Shown in pieces: positions 19,905-32,482 of a DNA stretch of 64,000 nucleotides. This DNA is from Amblyomma americanum (lineage: Eukaryota; Arthropoda; Arachnida; Ixodida; Ixodidae), in assembly GCF_052857255.1 (NCBI RefSeq), contig NC_135502.1, positions 157,888,099 to 157,952,098 on the forward strand, written 5' to 3'. Position 1 is the stretch's first letter. Every line of letters starts with the position of its first letter. The notes beneath the pieces were generated by a model, which saw only the letters and a list, made by a program, of their open reading frames with translations, was not told where the DNA came from and searched no databases. A program made the translations under genes and the position numbers.

Positions 19905-22900
19905 GAAGCTCTTGGTTGGAGAAGCGCCATTTTGGAGAAATTCTCTGTTGAGAAACTTCATGTTGGAAAAACCCTATGTTGAAGAAACTTTAAGTCGGAT
20001 AAACTTCATATTGGAGAAACTCCCTGTTAAGGACACCATGTTTCAGAAAGTCCATGTTTCAGAAGCTCCCTGCTCTAGAAAATTCCTTTTGGAGAAACTC
20101 CCAGTTGGACAAACTCCCTGTTGGGCAATCTCCCTTCTTTAGAAACTCTCCGTTGGAGAAACTCCATGTTAATGAATTTCTGTTAGAGAAACTCACTGTA
20201 AGAAAAACTCCCTGATGGAGAACCTCTCTGTTGCAGAAACATCATTTGGAGCAAATGCTTGAAGGAGAAACTCCATGTTGGAGAAACTCCCTGTTAGGGA
20301 CACTATATTTTAGAAACTGCCAGTCGAATAAATTTTCTGTTGAGAAACTCCATGCTGGAGGAACTCCATGTTGGGGAAACTCTATGTTGCATAAAATCCA
20401 CATTGACGGAACTCTCTGTTGGAGAAACTCTATCAGAGGAAGTCTCTGTTGCAGAAACTCTATGTTGGAGGAAATGTCTCTTGGAGAAACTCTGTTAAAG
20501 AAAATTCCTGTTGGAGGAACTCTATGTTGAAGACACTCACTGTTGCATAAATTTCATGTTGCAGAAACTCCATGTTCGAGAAACACCATGTTTAGAGAAA
20601 CTCTCTTTGCGAAACTACGTTGCAGAAACTCCATGATTAAGAAACTGCCTGTTAGAGATTTTCCATGTTAGTGTAGCTCCCTCTTGAAGAAAATTCATGT
20701 TGGAGCAAATCCATGTTGGAGAAACTCCAGGTTGGAGAAATTCCCGGTTAGGGAAATTTTTTGTTTGAGAAACTCCATGCTGAAAAATATCCATGCTGGA
20801 GAAACTGCAAGTTGGAGAATCTCTCTTTTGGAGAATCTCCCTGCAGGAGAAACTCCTTGTCAATGAAACTCAATAGTGGAGAAATACCCCGTTAGAGGAA
20901 CTCCCTGTTACATAACTTCTGTGTTGGAAAAACCCATTTTGGAGCAAATCCTCTATATTAGAGAAAATATCTGTTAAGGACACTCAATGTCGAAGAAACT
21001 AGCTTTTGAGAAACTCCATTCTGGAGAAACTCCATGTTGGATAACCTAAAATTTGGAGAAACTTCATGTTGGAGAACTCAATGTTGGATAAATTAAGTTG
21101 GAGAAACTCCCTGTTTAGAAACGCAAAGCTTGAGAAAATTCATGTTAGAGGAATAACCTGTTCGAGAAACTACATTGGAAAAACAGTTCGAAAAACTCCA
21201 TGTTAGAGAAACTCTCCGTTGAGAAACTGTATGTTGGAGAACTGGCGATTGGCGAAACTCTCTGTTGGAGAAACTCTTGGTTGGAGAAACTCCCTGTTAG
21301 AGCGTCTCCCTGTTTGATAAACTTATGTTGAAGAAAATCACTGTTGGATAAAATTAATGTTGGAGAAAATCTCTGTTGGAGAAACTCAGTGTTGGACATA
21401 CTCCCAGTTGGAGGTACTCCATGTTGAAGAATCTCACTGTTGGATAAATTCATGTTGGAGAAACTTCCTGTTGGAGAAACTCCATGTTTAGAGAGAGTCC
21501 ATCTTGAAGAAGCTCCTTGTTGGAGAAACTGTATTTTGGAGAAACTCCCTGTTGGAGAAACTCCCTGCTGGATGAATTTCAAGTTTGAGAAACTCACTGT
21601 TGAAGAAATTCTGCTGAAAAACTCCACACTGAATAAACACTATGCTGGCGAAACTCCATGCTGGTGAAGCTCTATGTTGGAGAATCTCCCTGGTATAGAA
21701 ATTTTCTGTTAGAGAATCTCCTTATTGGAGAAACACCCTTTTGGACAAACTTCATGTTCGAAAAATTCTACGTTGGAGAATCTCTCTGTTCGAGAAAGTC
21801 CTTATTGGAGAAACTCACTGTTGAACAAACTTCCTGTTAAAGAATATCCTGGTTGGAGAAACTCTATTAAGAAGAAACTATATTTTGGAGAACCTCTGTT
21901 GGAGAACTTCATGTTGGAGAAACCCTGTTGGAGATACTCCATGTTAGTTAGAGAAACTCCCTGTTGGAGAAACTCCATGCTGGATAAACTCCACGTTGGA
22001 GGATCTCTGTTTGAGAGGCTCCATGTTGGAGACACTTCATGCTGGAGAGAATCTGTATTGCACAACCCCTCTCTCGGAGAAACTCCCTTTCGGTGAAACT
22101 TTCTGTTGAGAAACTCTTTGTTGGATAAGCTCCCTGTTGAAGCTCCCTGTCGGAGAATCTTCATTGAGAAACTTCCTGTTGGAGAATGTTTCTATTTGAG
22201 AAACTCCACTTTGTAAAAAGTCCCTGTTGGAGAAACACTGTTGCAGAAACTCCCTGCTGGAGAAAATTCCTGTTGGAGAAACACCCTCTTGGTGCAAAAT
22301 TATGCTGCAGAAACTCTATGTGGCAGAAGCTCCCTGTTGGAGAATCTCCCTGTTGGAGAAATACCCTGTTGAAGGTCCCTTTCGCTGAAACTTATTGTTG
22401 AAGAAACTCTGGATTGGAGAAACTCTCTGTTGGAGAAACACAATTTTGAAGAAAGTTCATGTTCCAGAAACTCTTCATTAGAGAAACCCTCTGTTGGAGA
22501 AACTCCCTGTTGGATAAAGTTCATGTTAGAGAAACTCCGGGTTGGAGAAACTCTCTGTTGGAGAAACTTCATTTTGGAGAAAATTCGTGTTGGAAAAACT
22601 CCGTGTGGCAGAAACTCTAGGTTGGAGAAACTCTATGGTTAAAAACTCGGAGTAGGTGAAATTCTCTTTTCGAGACACACCCTCTTCGAGAAAATGTATG
22701 TTGGAGAAACTTCCTCTTGGAGAAATTCTATGTTGAAGGAACTCTTCGTTGGAGAAACTTCGTTCAGTAGGAAGTCGATGTTTGAGATGCTCTCTGTTAG
22801 AGAAACTTCATGTTGGAGAACCTCTAAGTTGCAGAAACATTCCATTAGAGAAACTTCCTGTTGGTGAAAAGCCTTGGAGAAACTCCTGTTCCAGAAACTC

Positions 22901-23770
22901 TATATAGAGAAACTCTGTTGGAAAAACTCCATTCTGGATAAACTCAATGCTAGTGAAATTGTGTGTTAGAGAATTTTACTGTTGGAGAAACACCCTGTTA
23001 GACAAAGTCCATATTGGAGAAACTCCCTGTTGGAGGAATTTTATGTTTGATAAACTCCATGTTGAATAAACTCCTTGTTGGATATACTCCCTTGATGGAC
23101 ACTCCCTGATAGAGAAACACCCTGTTAGAGAATCTTTCTGTTGGAAAAATTCCATGTTGGAGAAAATTCCCGTTGAGAAACTCTATGTTAGAAAAACTAC
23201 ATGTTGTAAAAATTCCTATGTCGTACAAGCTCCCTGTTGGAGAAACTCCCTGTTCTTTAACTTCCTGTTAGAGAAACTTCTTTGAGAAACTCCACGTTGG
23301 AGAAACTCCCTTTAGAGAAAATCCATGCTTGAGAAGCTTCCTATTAGAGAAACTCCATGTTGCAGAAGCTCGCTGTTGGAGAAACTCAATGGTGGAGAAA
23401 TTCCTGGTTGGCTAAAATCCTTGTTGGTTAAACTCCAGTTGGAGAAACTCCCTGTTTGAGAAAATTTATCCTGTAGAAACTCCCTGTTGGAGAAATTTCT
23501 TGTACGGGACACTTCATGTTTGAGAAAATCTCTGTTGAAGAAACTCTCCATTGGAGAAACTCGTTGTTGGAGAGACTCCATGTTTGAGAAACTCTATGGT
23601 GGAGAAAGTCTATGTTGCAGAAACTCCCTGTTGAGAAACTCCCTCCTGGAGAAACTTCCAGTTGGAGAAACACCCTGTTGAAGCTCTTTGTCGGAGAAAA
23701 TTTATGTTCGAGAAGCTCTCTCTTGGAGAAACTTGCTGTTGGAGGAACTCTCTTTGGACAAACTCCCTGA
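19901..23770 (+). repeat. HOR subunit type A (copy A2)
   Basis: 3,870 bp, with a single TGCCAGTCG cassette and A-type ends. It differs from A1 by scattered substitutions, for example gaagcgcc here against gaagcacc in A1. Confidence 0.9.
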
Positions 23771-23774
23771 TTAA
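23771..23774. other. Empty piggyBac target site (A|B boundary)
   Basis: Uninterrupted CCCTGA-TTAA-GAAGCTC context. Confidence 0.9.
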
Positions 23775-26700
23775 GAAGCTCTTGGTTGGAGAAAGCACAT
23801 TTTGGAGAAATTCTTTCTTGGAGAAACTTCATGTTGGAAAAACTTTATGTTGAAGAAATTTTAAGTCGGATTAACTTCATTATGGAGAAACTCCTTGTTA
23901 GGGACACCATGTTTCAGAAAGTCCATGTTTCAGAAGCTCCCTGCTGGAGAAAAATCTTTTTGGAGAAACTCTCAGCTGGACAAACTTCCTGTTGGGCAAT
24001 CTCCCTTCTTTAGAAACTCTCCTTTGGAGAAACTCCATGTTAATGTATCTCTGTTTGAGAAACTCACTGTAAAAGAAACTCCCTGATGGAGAACCTCTCT
24101 GTTGCAGAAACATCATTTGGAGCAAATCCTTGAAGGAGAAACTCCGTGTTGGAGAAACTCCCTGTTAGGGACACTGTATGTTTTAGAAACTGCCAGTCGA
24201 AGAAATTTCCAGTTGAGAAACTCCATGCTGGAAGAACTCCATGTTGGAGAAACTCCCTGTAAGGAACACAATGTTTTAGAAACTGCCAGTCGGAAAAATT
24301 TTCTGTTGAGAAACTCCATGCTCGAGGAACTCCATGTTGGAGACACTCTATGTTCCATAAAATCTATATTGACGGACTCTCTGTTGGAGAAATTCTTTAT
24401 TGGAGGAAGTCTCTGTTGCAGAAACTCTATGTTGGAGGAAATGTCTCTTGGAGAAACTCTGTTAAGGAAAATTCCTGTTGGATAAACTTCATGTTGGAGA
24501 AAATTCCTGGTGCTAAACTCCCTGTTGGAGGAACTCCATGTTGAAGACACTCACTGTTGCATAAATTTCATGTTGCAGAAACTCCATGTTCGAGAAACTT
24601 TATGTTCGGAGAAACGCTGTTTGCGAAACTACGTTGCAAAAACTCGATGATGAAGAAACTGCCTGTTAGAGATTTTTCATGTTAGAGTAGCTCCCTCTTG
24701 AAGAAAATCCATGTTGGAGCAAATCCTTGTTGAAGAAACTCATGTTGGAGAAATTCCCTGTAAGGGAAATTTTTTGTTTGAGAAACTCTCTGAAGTAACT
24801 AAGTTTATAAACTCCATGCCGAAAAATAATCATGCTGGAGAAACTGCATGTTGGAGAATCTCTCTTTTGGAGAAACTCCCTGCAGGAGAAACTCCTTGTT
24901 AATGAAACTCAATAGTGGAGAAATTCCCCGTTAGAGGAACTCCCTGTTACATAACTTCTGTGTTGGAAAAACCCCTTTTGGAGCAAATCCTCTATATTAG
25001 AGAAAATCTCTGTTAGGGACAGTCAATGTCGAAGAAACTTGCTGTTGAGAAACTCTATTTTGGAGAAACTCCATGTTGGATTACCTAAAAGTTGGAGAAA
25101 CTTCATTTTGGAGAAATCAGTGAGTGATAAATTATGTTGGAAAAACTTCCTATTTAGAAGCGCAAAGCTTGAGAAAATCATTGTTAGAGGAATAACCTGT
25201 TCGAGAAACTACATTGGAAAAACAGTTAGAAAATCTCCATGTTAGTGAAACTCTCCGTTGAGAAACTGTATGTTGGAGAACTCGAGATTGGCGAAACTCT
25301 CTGTTGGAGAAAATCTTTGTTGGAGAAACTCCCTGTTAGAGCATCTCCCTGTTTGATAAACTTATGTTGAAGAAAATCCCTGTTGGATAAAATTAATGTT
25401 GGAGAAAATCTCTGTAGGAGAAACTCAGTGTTGCACATACTCCCTGTTGGAGGTACTCCATGTTAAATAATCTCACTGTTGGATAAATTTCATGTTGCAG
25501 AAACTTTCTGTTGGAGAAACTCCATGTTTTGAGACAGTCCATCTTGAAGAAGATCCTTGTTGGAGAAGCTGTATTTTGGAGAAATTCCCTGTTGGAGAAA
25601 CTTCCTGCTGGATGAATTTCAAGTTTGAGAAACTCACTGTTGAAGAAATTCTGTTGAAAAACTCCACACTGGATAAACACTATGCTGGCGAAACTCCATG
25701 CTGGAGAAGCTCTATGCTGGAGAATCTCCCTGTTTTAGAAATTTCCTGTTAGAGAATCTCCTTATTGGAGAAACACCCTGTTGGACAAACTTCATGTTCA
25801 ATAAATTCTACGTTGGAGAATCTCTCTATTCGAGAAAGTCCTTATTGGAGAAACTCACTGTTGAACAAACTTCCTGTTGGAGAATATCCTGGTTGGAGAA
25901 ACTCTATTAAGAAGAAACTATATTTTGGAAAATCTCTCTGTTGGAAAACCTCATGTTGGAGAAACCCTGTTCTAGATACTCCATGTTAGTTAGAGAAACT
26001 CCCTGTTGGAGAAACTCCATGCTGGATAAACTCCACGTTGGAGGATCTCTGTTTGAGAGGCTCCATGTTGGAGACACTTCATGCTGGAGAGAATCTGTAT
26101 TGCACAACCCCTGTGTTGGAGAAAATCCCTTTCGGAGAAACTTTCAGTTGAGAAACTCTTTGTTGGATAAGCTCCCTGTTGAAGCTCCCTATCGGAGAAA
26201 CTTCATTGAGAAACTTCCTGTTGGAGAATCCTTCTATTTGAGAAACTCCACTTTGGAAAAGTCCCTGTTGGAGAAACTCTATGTTGCAGAAACTCCCTGC
26301 TGGAGAAAAGTCCTGTTGGAGAAACACCCCCTTGGTGCAAAATTATGCTGGAGAAACTCTATGTTGCAGAAGCTCCCTGTTGGAGAATCTCCCTGTTGGA
26401 GAAATACCCTGTTGAAGGTCCCTTTCGCCGAAAATTATTGTTGAAACTCTGGTTTGGAGAAACTCTCTGCTGGAGAAACACCGTTTTGAAGAAAGTTCAT
26501 GTTCCAGAAACTTTTCATTAGAGAAACCCTCTGTTGGAGAAACTCCCTGTTGGATAAAGTTCATGTTAGAGAAACTCCGGGTTAAAGAAACTCTCTGTTG
26601 GAAAAACTCCATTTTGGAGAAAATTCGTGTTGGAAAAATTCCGTGAGCCAGAAACTCTCGGTTGGAGAAACTCTAAGGTGAAAAACTCGGAGTAGGTGAA

Positions 26701-27827
26701 ATTCTCTGTTGGAGACACACCCTCTTCGAGAAAATGTATGTTGGAGAAACTTCCTCTTGGAGAAATTCTATGTTGGAGAAACTCTTCGTTCGAGAAACTT
26801 CGTTCAGTAGGAAGTCGATGTTTGAGATGCTCTCTGTTAGAGAAGCTTCATGATGGACAACCTCTATATTGCAGAAACATCCTATTAGAGAAACTTCATG
26901 TTGGTGAAAAGCCTTGGAGAAACTCCTGTTCCAGAAACACTATGTTGGAAAAACTCCATTATGGAGAAACTCTCTGTTGGAAAAACTCCATTCTGGATAA
27001 TCTCCATGCTAGTGAAATTGTATGTTAGAGAATCTTCCTGTTGGAGAAACACCCTTTTGGACAAACTTCATATTGGAGAAACTCTTGTTAGAGGAATTTT
27101 ATGTTTGATAAACTCCATGTTGAATAACTCCTTGTTGGATATACTCCCTTGATGGACACTCCCTGTTGGAGAAACACCCTGTTAGAGAATCTTTCTATTG
27201 GAAAAATTCCATGTTGGAGAAAATTCCCGTTGAGAAACTCCATGTTAAAAAAACTGCATGTTGTAAAAATTGCTATGTTGTACAAGCTCCCTGTTGGAGA
27301 AACTCCCTGTTCTTTAACTTCCTGTTAGAGAAACTTCTTAGAGAAACTCCACGTTGGAGAAACTCTCTTTTGAGAAAATCCATGCTTGAGAAGCTTCCTA
27401 TTAGAGAAACTCCATGTCGCAGAAGCTCGCTGTTGGAGAAACTCCATGGTGGAGAAATTCCTGGTTGGATAAACACCTTCTTGGTTAAACTCCAGTTGGA
27501 GAAACTCCCTGTTTGAGAAATTTTATCCTGTAAAAACTCCCTGTTGGAGAAATTTCTTGTACGAGACAATTCATGTTTGAGAAAATCCCTGTTGAAGAAA
27601 CTCTCCATTGGAGAAACTCGTTGTTGGAGAGACTCCATGTTTGAGAAACTCTATGGTGGAGAAAGTCTATGTTGCAGAAACTCCCTGTTGAGAAACTCCC
27701 TCCTGGAGAAACTTCCAGTTGGAGAAACACCCTGTTGAAGCTCTTTGTCGGAGAAAATTTATGTTCGAGAAGCTTCATTTTGGAGAAACTTGCTTTTGGA
27801 GAAACTCTCCTTGGACAAACTCCCTGA
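23771..27827 (+). repeat. HOR subunit type B (copy B2)
   Basis: 4,057 bp, with a B-type start (gaaagcacattttgg), the duplicated 93-bp cassette and a B-type end. It is nearly identical to B3 (38484-42540). The two share the unusual cgagacaattcatg variant (27564, 42277), where other copies read cgagacacttcatg. Confidence 0.9.
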
Positions 27828-27831
27828 TTAA
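27828..27831. other. Empty piggyBac target site (B|C boundary)
   Basis: Uninterrupted CCCTGA-TTAA-GAAGCTC context. Confidence 0.9.
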
Positions 27832-30800
27832 GAAGCTCTTGGTTGGAGAAGCCCCATTTTAAAGAAATTCTCTGTTGGAGAAACTTCATGTTGTAAAAAC
27901 TCTATGTTGAAGAAACTTTAAGTCGGATAAACTTCATATTGGAGAAAATCCCTGTTAGGGACACCATGTTTCAGAAAGTCCATGTTTCAGAAGCTCCCTG
28001 CTGGAGAAAATTCCTTTTGAAGAAACTCTCAGTTGGACAAACTCCCTGTTGGGCAATCTCCCTTCTTTAGAAACTCTCCTTTGGAGAAACTCCATGTTAA
28101 TGAATTTCTGTTGGAGAAACTCACTGTTAGAGAAACTCCCTGATGGAGAACCTCTCTGTTGCAGAAACATCATTTGGAGCAAATGCTTGAAGGAGAAACT
28201 CCGTGTTGGAGAAACTCCCTGTTAGAGACACTATGTTTTAGAAACTGCCAGTCGAAGAAATTTCCTGTTGAGAAACTCTATGCTGCAGGAAATCCATGTT
28301 GGAGAAACTCCCTGTTAGGGACACTATGTCTTAGAAACTGCCAGTCGAATAAATTTTCTGTTGGGAAACTCCATGCTGGAGGAACTACATGTTGGAGAAA
28401 CTCTATGTTGCATAAAATTCATATTGACGGAACTCTCTGTTTGAGAAACTCTATTGGAGGAAGTGTCTGTTGCAGAAACTCTATGTTGGAGGAAATGTCT
28501 CTTGGAGAAACTCTGTTAAAGATAATTCCTGTTGTATGAACTTCATGTTGGAGAAAATCCCTTTTGCGAAACTCCCTGTTGGAGGAACTCCATGTTGAAG
28601 ACACTCACTGTTGCATAAATTTCATGTTGCAGAAACTCCATGTTCGAGAAACTCCATGTTCAGAGAAACGCTCTTTGCGAAACTACGTTGCAGAAACTCC
28701 ATGATTAAGAAACTGCCTGTTAGAGATTTTTCATGTTAGTGTAGCTCCCACTTGAAGAAAATCCATGTTGGAGCAAATTCTTGTTGGAGAATCTCGGTGT
28801 TGCAGAAATTCCCTGTTAGGGAAATTTTTGTTTGAGAAACTCCATGCCGAAAAATATCCATGCTGGAGGAACTGCCAGTTGGAGAATCTCTCTTTTGGAG
28901 AAACTCCCTGCAGGAGAAACTCCTTGTTAATGAAACTCAATAGTGGAGAAATTCCCCGTTAGAGGAACTCCCTGTTACATAACTTCTGTGTTGGAAAAAC
29001 CCCTTTTGGAGCAAATCCTCTATATTAGAGAAAATCTCTGTTAGGGACAGTCAATGTCGAAGAAACTTGCTGTTGAGAAACTCTATTTTGGAGAAACTCC
29101 ATGTTGGATTACCTAAAAGTTGGAGAAACTTCATTTTGGTATAAATCAATGTTGGATAAATTATGGTGGAGAAACTCCCTATTTAGAAACGCAAAGCTTG
29201 AGAAAATCATTGTTAGAGGAATAACCTGTTCGAGAAACTACATTGGAAAAACAGTTCGAAAATCTCCATGTTAGAGAAACTCTCCGTTGAGAAACTGTAT
29301 GTTGGAGAACTGGAGATTGGCGAACACTCTGTTGGAGAAAATCTTTGTTGGAGAAACTCCCTGTTAGAGCATCTCTGTTTGATAAACTTATGTTGAAGAA
29401 AATCCCTGTTGGATAAAATAATGTTGGAGAAAATCTCTGTTTGAGAAACTCAGTGTTGCACATACTGCCTGTTAAAGGTACTCCATGTTGAATAATCTCA
29501 CTGTTGGATAAATTCCATGTTGCAGAAACTTCCTGTTGGAGAATCTCCATGTTTTGAGACAGTCCATCTTGAAGAAGCTCCTTGTTGGAGAAACTGTATT
29601 TTGGAGAAACTCCCTGTTGGAGAAACTTCCTCCTGGATGAATTTCAAGTTTGAGAAAATCACTGAAGAAGTTCTGTTGAAAAACTCCACACTGGATAAAC
29701 ACTATGCTGGCGAAACTCCATGCTGGAGAAGCTCTATGCTGGAGAATCTCCCTGTTTTAGAAATTTCCTGTTAGAGAATCACCTTATTGGAGAAACACCC
29801 TGTTAGACAAACTTCATGTTCGATAAATTCTACGTTGGAGAATCTCTCTGTTAGAGAAAGTCCTTATTGGAGAAACTCACTGTTGAACAAACTTCCTGTT
29901 GGAGAATATCCTGGTTGGAGAAACTCTATTAAGAAGAAACTATATTTTGGAGAATCTCTGTTGGAGAACTTCATGTTGGAGAAACCCTGTTGGAGATACT
30001 CCATGTTAGTTAGAGAAACTCCCTGTTGGAGAAACTCCATGCTGAATATACTCCACGTTGGAGGATCTCTGTTTGAGAGGCTCCATGTTGGAGACACTTC
30101 ATGCTGGAGAGAATATGTAATGCACAACCCCTGTGTTGGAGAAACTCCCTTTCGGAGAAACTTTCAGTTCAGAAACTCTTTGTTGGATAAGCTCCCTGTT
30201 GAAGCTCCCTGTCGGAGAAACTTCATTGAGAAACTTCCTGTTGGAGAATCTTTCTATTTGAGAAACTCCACTTTGGAAAAAGTCCCTGTTGGAGAAACTC
30301 TATGTTGCAGAAACTCCCTGCTGGAGAAAATTCCTGTTGGAGAAACACCCTCTTGGTGCAAAATTATGCTGGAGAAACTCTGTGTTGCAGAAGCTCCCTG
30401 TTGGAGAGTCTCCCTGTTGGAGAAATACCCTGTTGAAGGTCCCTTTCGCCGAAACGGAGATACTCTCTGTTGGAGAAACACCATTTTGAAGAAAGTTCAT
30501 GTTCCAGAAACTCTTCATTAGAGAAACCCTCTGTTGGAGAAACTCCCTGTTGGATAAAGTTCATGTTAGAGAAACTCTCTGTTGGAAAAACTCCATTTTG
30601 GAGAAAATTCGTGTTGGAAAAACTCCGTGTGCCAGAAACTCTCGTTTGGAGAAACTCTATGGTGAAAAACTCGGAGTAGGTGAAATTCTCTGTCGGAGAC
30701 ACACCCTCTTCGAGAAAATGTATGTTGGAGAAACTTCGTGTTGGAGAAATTCTATGTTGGAGAAACTCTTCGTTGGAGCAACTTCGTTCAGTTGGAAGTC

Positions 30801-31811
30801 GATGTTTGAGATGCTCTCTGTTAGGAACTTCATGTTGGAGAACATCTATATTGCAGAAACTTCAAATTAGAGAAACTTCCTGTTGGTGAAAACCCTTGGA
30901 GAAACTCCTGTTCCAGAAACTCTATGTTGTAGAAACTTCATTATGGATAAACTCTCTGTTGCAAAAACTCCATTCTGGATAAACTCCATGCTAGTGAAAT
31001 TGTATGTTAGAGAATCGTCCTGTTGGAGAAACACCCTGTTGGACAAACTCCATATTGGAGAAACTCACTGTTGGAGGAATTTTATGTTTGATAAACTCCA
31101 TGTTGAATCAACTCCTTGTTAGATATACTCCCTTGATGGACACTCCCTGTTGGAGAAACACCCTGTTAGAGAATCTTGCTATTGGAAAAATTCCGTGTTG
31201 GAGAAAATTCCCTTTGAGAAACTCCATGTTAGAAAAAGTGCATGATGTAAAAATTCCTATGTTGTACAAGCTCCCTGTTGGAGAAACTCCCTATTCTTTA
31301 ACTTCCTGTTAGAGAAACTTCTTAGAGAAACTCCACGTTGGGGAAACTCCCTTTTGAGAAAATCCATGCTTGAGAAGCTTCCTATTCGAGAAACTCCATG
31401 TTGCAGAAACTCGCTGTTGGAGAAACTCCATGGTGGAGAAATTCCTGGTTGGATAAACTCCTTGTTGGTTAAACTCGAGGTGGAGAAACTCCCTGTTTGA
31501 GAAAATGTATCCTGTAAAAAATCCCTGTTTGAGAAATTTCTTGTACGAGACACTTCATGTTTGAGAAAATCCCTGTTGAAGAAACTCTCCATTGGAGAAA
31601 CTCGTTGTTGGAGACACTCCATGTTTGAGAAACTCTATGGTGGAGAAAGTCTATGTTGCAGAAACTCCCTGTTGAGAAACTCCCTCCTGGAGAAACTTCC
31701 AGTGGGAGAAACACCCTGTTGAAGCTCTTTGTCGGAGAAATTTTATGTTCGAGAAGCTTCCTTTTGGAGAAACTTGCTTTTGGAGAAAATCTCCTTGGAC
31801 AAACTCCCTGA
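27828..31811 (+). repeat. HOR subunit type C (copy C2)
   Basis: 3,984 bp, with C-type start and end, broken at its terminal TTAA by piggyBac copy 3. It matches the final subunit of block 3 (54537-58522) at +26,711 bp over most of its length, including the private variant cattttggtataaatcaatg. Confidence 0.88.
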
Positions 31812-31815
31812 TTAA

Positions 31816-31828
31816 CCTTTTACTTGCC
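31816..31828. repeat. Left terminal inverted repeat, copy 3
   Basis: CCTTTTACTTGCC, identical to copy 2, directly after TTAA at 31812-31815. Confidence 0.9.
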
Positions 31829-31829
31829 A

Positions 31830-31849
31830 ATGTTCCGAAAGTGGAACAT
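31830..31849. repeat. Left subterminal palindrome, copy 3
   Basis: ATGTTCC-n6-GGAACAT, identical to copy 2. The second left palindrome of this copy is at 32168-32195. Confidence 0.78.
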
Positions 31850-32404
31850 ACGATACTTGATTTTTTATTTCCTTCCCCATCTATCGCAGCTTTCTCTTTT
31901 TGTTTTCGCATACTCACTGATACTTGTAGAGAACATTCCAATTTTAATTTTTATTATCAACCTATTTAGAAGCTTTGGATAAATGCTCACAAACAAGCAT
32001 ATTTTGCGTTCCTTCAGCGCTATACGTTTGTTGAATTATTTCGCAGGAAAAATGTAATGTTGCAATGAGCAGAGCAGAACCAAAATATCGCCATATAGTT
32101 AGGTATTACTGTGAAAAAAAATAAAAAAAGATAAAGACACTCTAGTTTTCAGTTTTTAGAGATTTATGCCAATGTTCCATTTTTGGAACACTGGCGTTTT
32201 ACGGTGTCAAAAGTAGCGTAGACTCGCGCATGCATTTCGCCGTGTTTTTCTTCTTTTTTGGCATGTTGATGGTGCCCTCTAGGTGTCGTTTTGCACAAAC
32301 TTGAAGACTATCTTTCCTTGGCATTATTTTGACTGCGCTTTTGCGTGGCACGTGGATGGAGCAGCCTAAAACTGCCCCGCATAGCTGCTTCAATCATCGT
32401 GAAT

Positions 32405-32479
32405 GTAAGTAGAAAACGACTTCGCGGCCGGATTTATATTGTAGTACTATACTTCTCAACGCAATAACTCTCTTTGTAG
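32405..32479 (+). other. Predicted 5'-UTR intron, copy 3
   Basis: GTAAGT donor and TTTGTAG acceptor at the same positions relative to the ATG as in copy 2. Confidence 0.6.
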
Positions 32480-32482
32480 GTC

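Larger units (their letters stand above)
19905..31811 (+). repeat. Satellite block 2: canonical A-B-C trimer, 11,907 bp
   Basis: Same 16-bp monomer and polarity as block 1. It contains exactly one A, one B and one C subunit between two piggyBac copies, so piggyBac plus trimer is about 14.71 kb. Landmark variants of block 2 recur in block 3 at +14,713 bp from its start to about 42.7 kb. No gene or RNA feature is seen. Confidence 0.96.
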